Shown here in pieces: positions 6,701-6,937 of a stretch of 6,937 bases of DNA. How positions within the stretch are numbered: the stretch's first letter is position 1; each line of letters opens with the position of its first letter. The notes under the pieces were generated by a model, which saw only the letters and a program-made list of their open reading frames with translations, made no database searches and was not told the DNA's origin. Location of the stretch: positions 1-6,937 of the forward strand of contig JAMORD010000098.1 in NCBI GenBank assembly GCA_027063755.1, in the 5' to 3' direction. The position numbers were made by a program, and so were the translations under genes. This DNA comes from a bacterium (GTDB lineage: Bacteria; Coprothermobacterota; Coprothermobacteria; Coprothermobacterales; JAADFF01).

Positions 6701-6937
6701 CATATGGCGAGGATATTACTTAAAGCAGGAAAGATTTCTCCATTGGATATTGTAAAAATAGGTTTTTCTCATTTGCTGGAGGATAACATATTGTCCTGTC
6801 AAGATGCTATAGCCTTGTATAGACAGGGCTATATATCTATTGAAGAGGCATATAGGTTATCAGGTGATGTGTCTTGTTTTTCTCCATCTGAGATAGATGA
6901 ACTTCTTAAAGTTGCAGATGTAGATATACTCGTTCCA
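3707..6937 (+). CDS. Giant protein of unknown function, probable alpha-helical solenoid, 3'-truncated
   Basis: One uninterrupted reading frame runs from TTG 3707 to the right edge (1077 codons, no stop), so the protein is longer than seen. I read it line by line and found no frameshift. The start 'MSLYRLDDKTLG' is set by AAGGTGAT at 3694-3701; GTG 3698 would add three residues. I do not recognise the protein. It is rich in Leu, Ile, Val, Met, Asp and Glu. The first 150 residues show amphipathic helix pairs of about 25 residues (such as 'LPEDEVGRFITSL' and 'LDENTLQIVLDSL') reminiscent of MgtE-N/FliG-like or HEAT-like solenoids. The later part has spaced Trp-Pro marks (W-P at residues 631, 691 and 815). 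There is no signal peptide, no clear membrane span, no Walker motif and no obvious catalytic signature. A scaffold or interaction platform is the best guess. It probably belongs to the hemerythrin-DUF4282 operon. Confidence 0.9.
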   Translation, partial: MSLYRLDDKTLGRLLSESPEEILRASSYEIDDALLRLSSEDFEAFIKKASREVFRYLAMSVSSEGALVLFFRLPEDEVGRFITSLRPKALSRFISLLIDSVSPDIVIRRLDENTLQIVLDSLEENILSAFILGLSMHSLRRVLPHGGVLLQVSPEARKYILSAYRMGDMQRWGVYLTQSILSDIDKDSWAILAPRLSGKDWNTLFTALDEEKIIRLLKMLDRRTLKRLIRRIDKELFMSFLLSASDKLADIMDITLIDEIVSGSALDVSMTLHLYKTDKKRAVSILKRIPPSLMASYIKEARLNDVKMLADVLKREGMLEDVLFALPAEASFRLYKVSGEKEVYPSLLLLHLTHGLSIWEYVPISFICKFLSTLDVEHLSMIPPSEVISRCIVKSGAYKMLPNDVLWRHILMLPPSDEILKHLDVAWTDAPAEVFKKHRALLSKMLMGIPDGLLLVMFEDDVPEDADEELVRRWSYLPDVPLERVLSVLAQRKMWSDMYKIMKTRGILPSYLIPEVFGVADADFIDDVLMMGYGDKLFGLNAWDRLSTQQKAMVLVSAEPEKRRQILEYIDESQLWDIIMGIDDMDILRAISADMEISADSLVRRLKELTPSSAGILADRVDDISLLFKMWPEGVYYSKRMQDEAHKYIDMLPDKEKAFLICSGQVSFSDKYASAVDYMSEACIEELREVWPYLEPQRLYRLLISHDVHDKELWLKVYREKMDISPAPLSVRVQIWRETGDCSLFSDNELMSLVEEYEDVARCLSVQMWQALTTAEKNIPCQYVPEEVLTVIDEKSMLFLIKKCPDIAKRIVDIWPRERALHFLVRYAPEVFLSVVKEKEVEDYVPYMDTNILKRAITLFPHTLWRYICQIEDDVSIAIPGDIIDDENILQCIVNRGITITSPINIPVKPETMKMLWKSELVSENAVKRSLQVYGDMYVDRGYIPDTKCISALQITPSPERIQWLVDSGFWEYVPEDKRLEWLFALDAIPVKKGMLTEHMARILLKAGKISPLDIVKIGFSHLLEDNILSCQDAIALYRQGYISIEEAYRLSGDVSCFSPSEIDELLKVADVDILVP
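3759..3780 (+). repeat. Perfect 8-bp inverted repeat (hairpin) near the start of the giant gene
   Basis: GCCCTGAG (3759-3766) and CTCAGGGC (3773-3780) are exact inverse complements around a 6-base loop, GAAATT. The stem is GC-rich for this DNA, and no T-run follows, so it is not a standard intrinsic terminator. It sits about 50 bases inside the coding region (residues ESPEEILR) and could slow or limit transcription or translation, or be chance. Confidence 0.5.

Noticed and set aside
1-6937. tRNA/rRNA genes, CRISPR repeats, insertion-sequence ends or transposase genes
   Set aside because: I looked through both strands and saw no cloverleaf, regularly spaced repeat array, terminal inverted repeats or transposase-like protein.

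Overview
This is a bacterial window. Every supported gene lies on the + strand, packed into two transcription blocks, with Shine-Dalgarno sequences resembling GGAGGTGAT. The coding sequence has moderate G+C, is rich in ATA (Ile) and AGA/AGG (Arg) codons, and often uses GTG or TTG starts. I cannot assign a phylum with confidence. A bacteriohemerythrin fits an organism that meets low or fluctuating oxygen.

Left block (1-2692): four tightly overlapping genes. They are the 3' part of a TerY/YegL-type VWA protein, an unrecognised 187-residue protein, a PP2C-type Ser/Thr phosphatase and a divergent Ser/Thr protein kinase. VWA + PP2C + kinase is the 'TerY-P triad' known from tellurite/stress-response neighbourhoods (E. 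coli relatives YegL/YegK/YegI). In these triads the kinase and phosphatase are thought to set a phosphorylation state and the VWA protein to bind metal or partner proteins. The unusual point here is the uncharacterised protein inserted between VWA and PP2C and apparently translationally coupled to both.

Middle (2656-2930): a dense cluster of DnaA boxes. Four are perfect TTATCCACA matches and three differ at one position. They begin inside the last codons of the kinase gene, continue into the 252-bp intergenic gap, and are followed by a 100-bp stretch that is 72% A+T. This looks like a chromosomal or plasmid origin (oriC-like), or failing that a DnaA-titrating or DnaA-regulated site. It is probably the most consequential feature of the window. 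A candidate promoter -10 element follows it.

Right block (2945-6937): a bacteriohemerythrin with all seven iron ligands and a TTG start, a two-helix DUF4282-type membrane protein, and then, 11 bases after its stop, a very long open frame. That frame starts at TTG 3707 and runs off the window with no stop for at least 1077 codons. It encodes a large, Leu/Ile/Val/Met-rich protein that looks like an all-helical solenoid and that I do not recognise. An 8-bp perfect hairpin lies about 50 bases into it.

The two blocks are separated by the DnaA-box region, so any functional link between the phosphorylation module and the hemerythrin/DUF4282/giant-protein operon is inference from proximity only.
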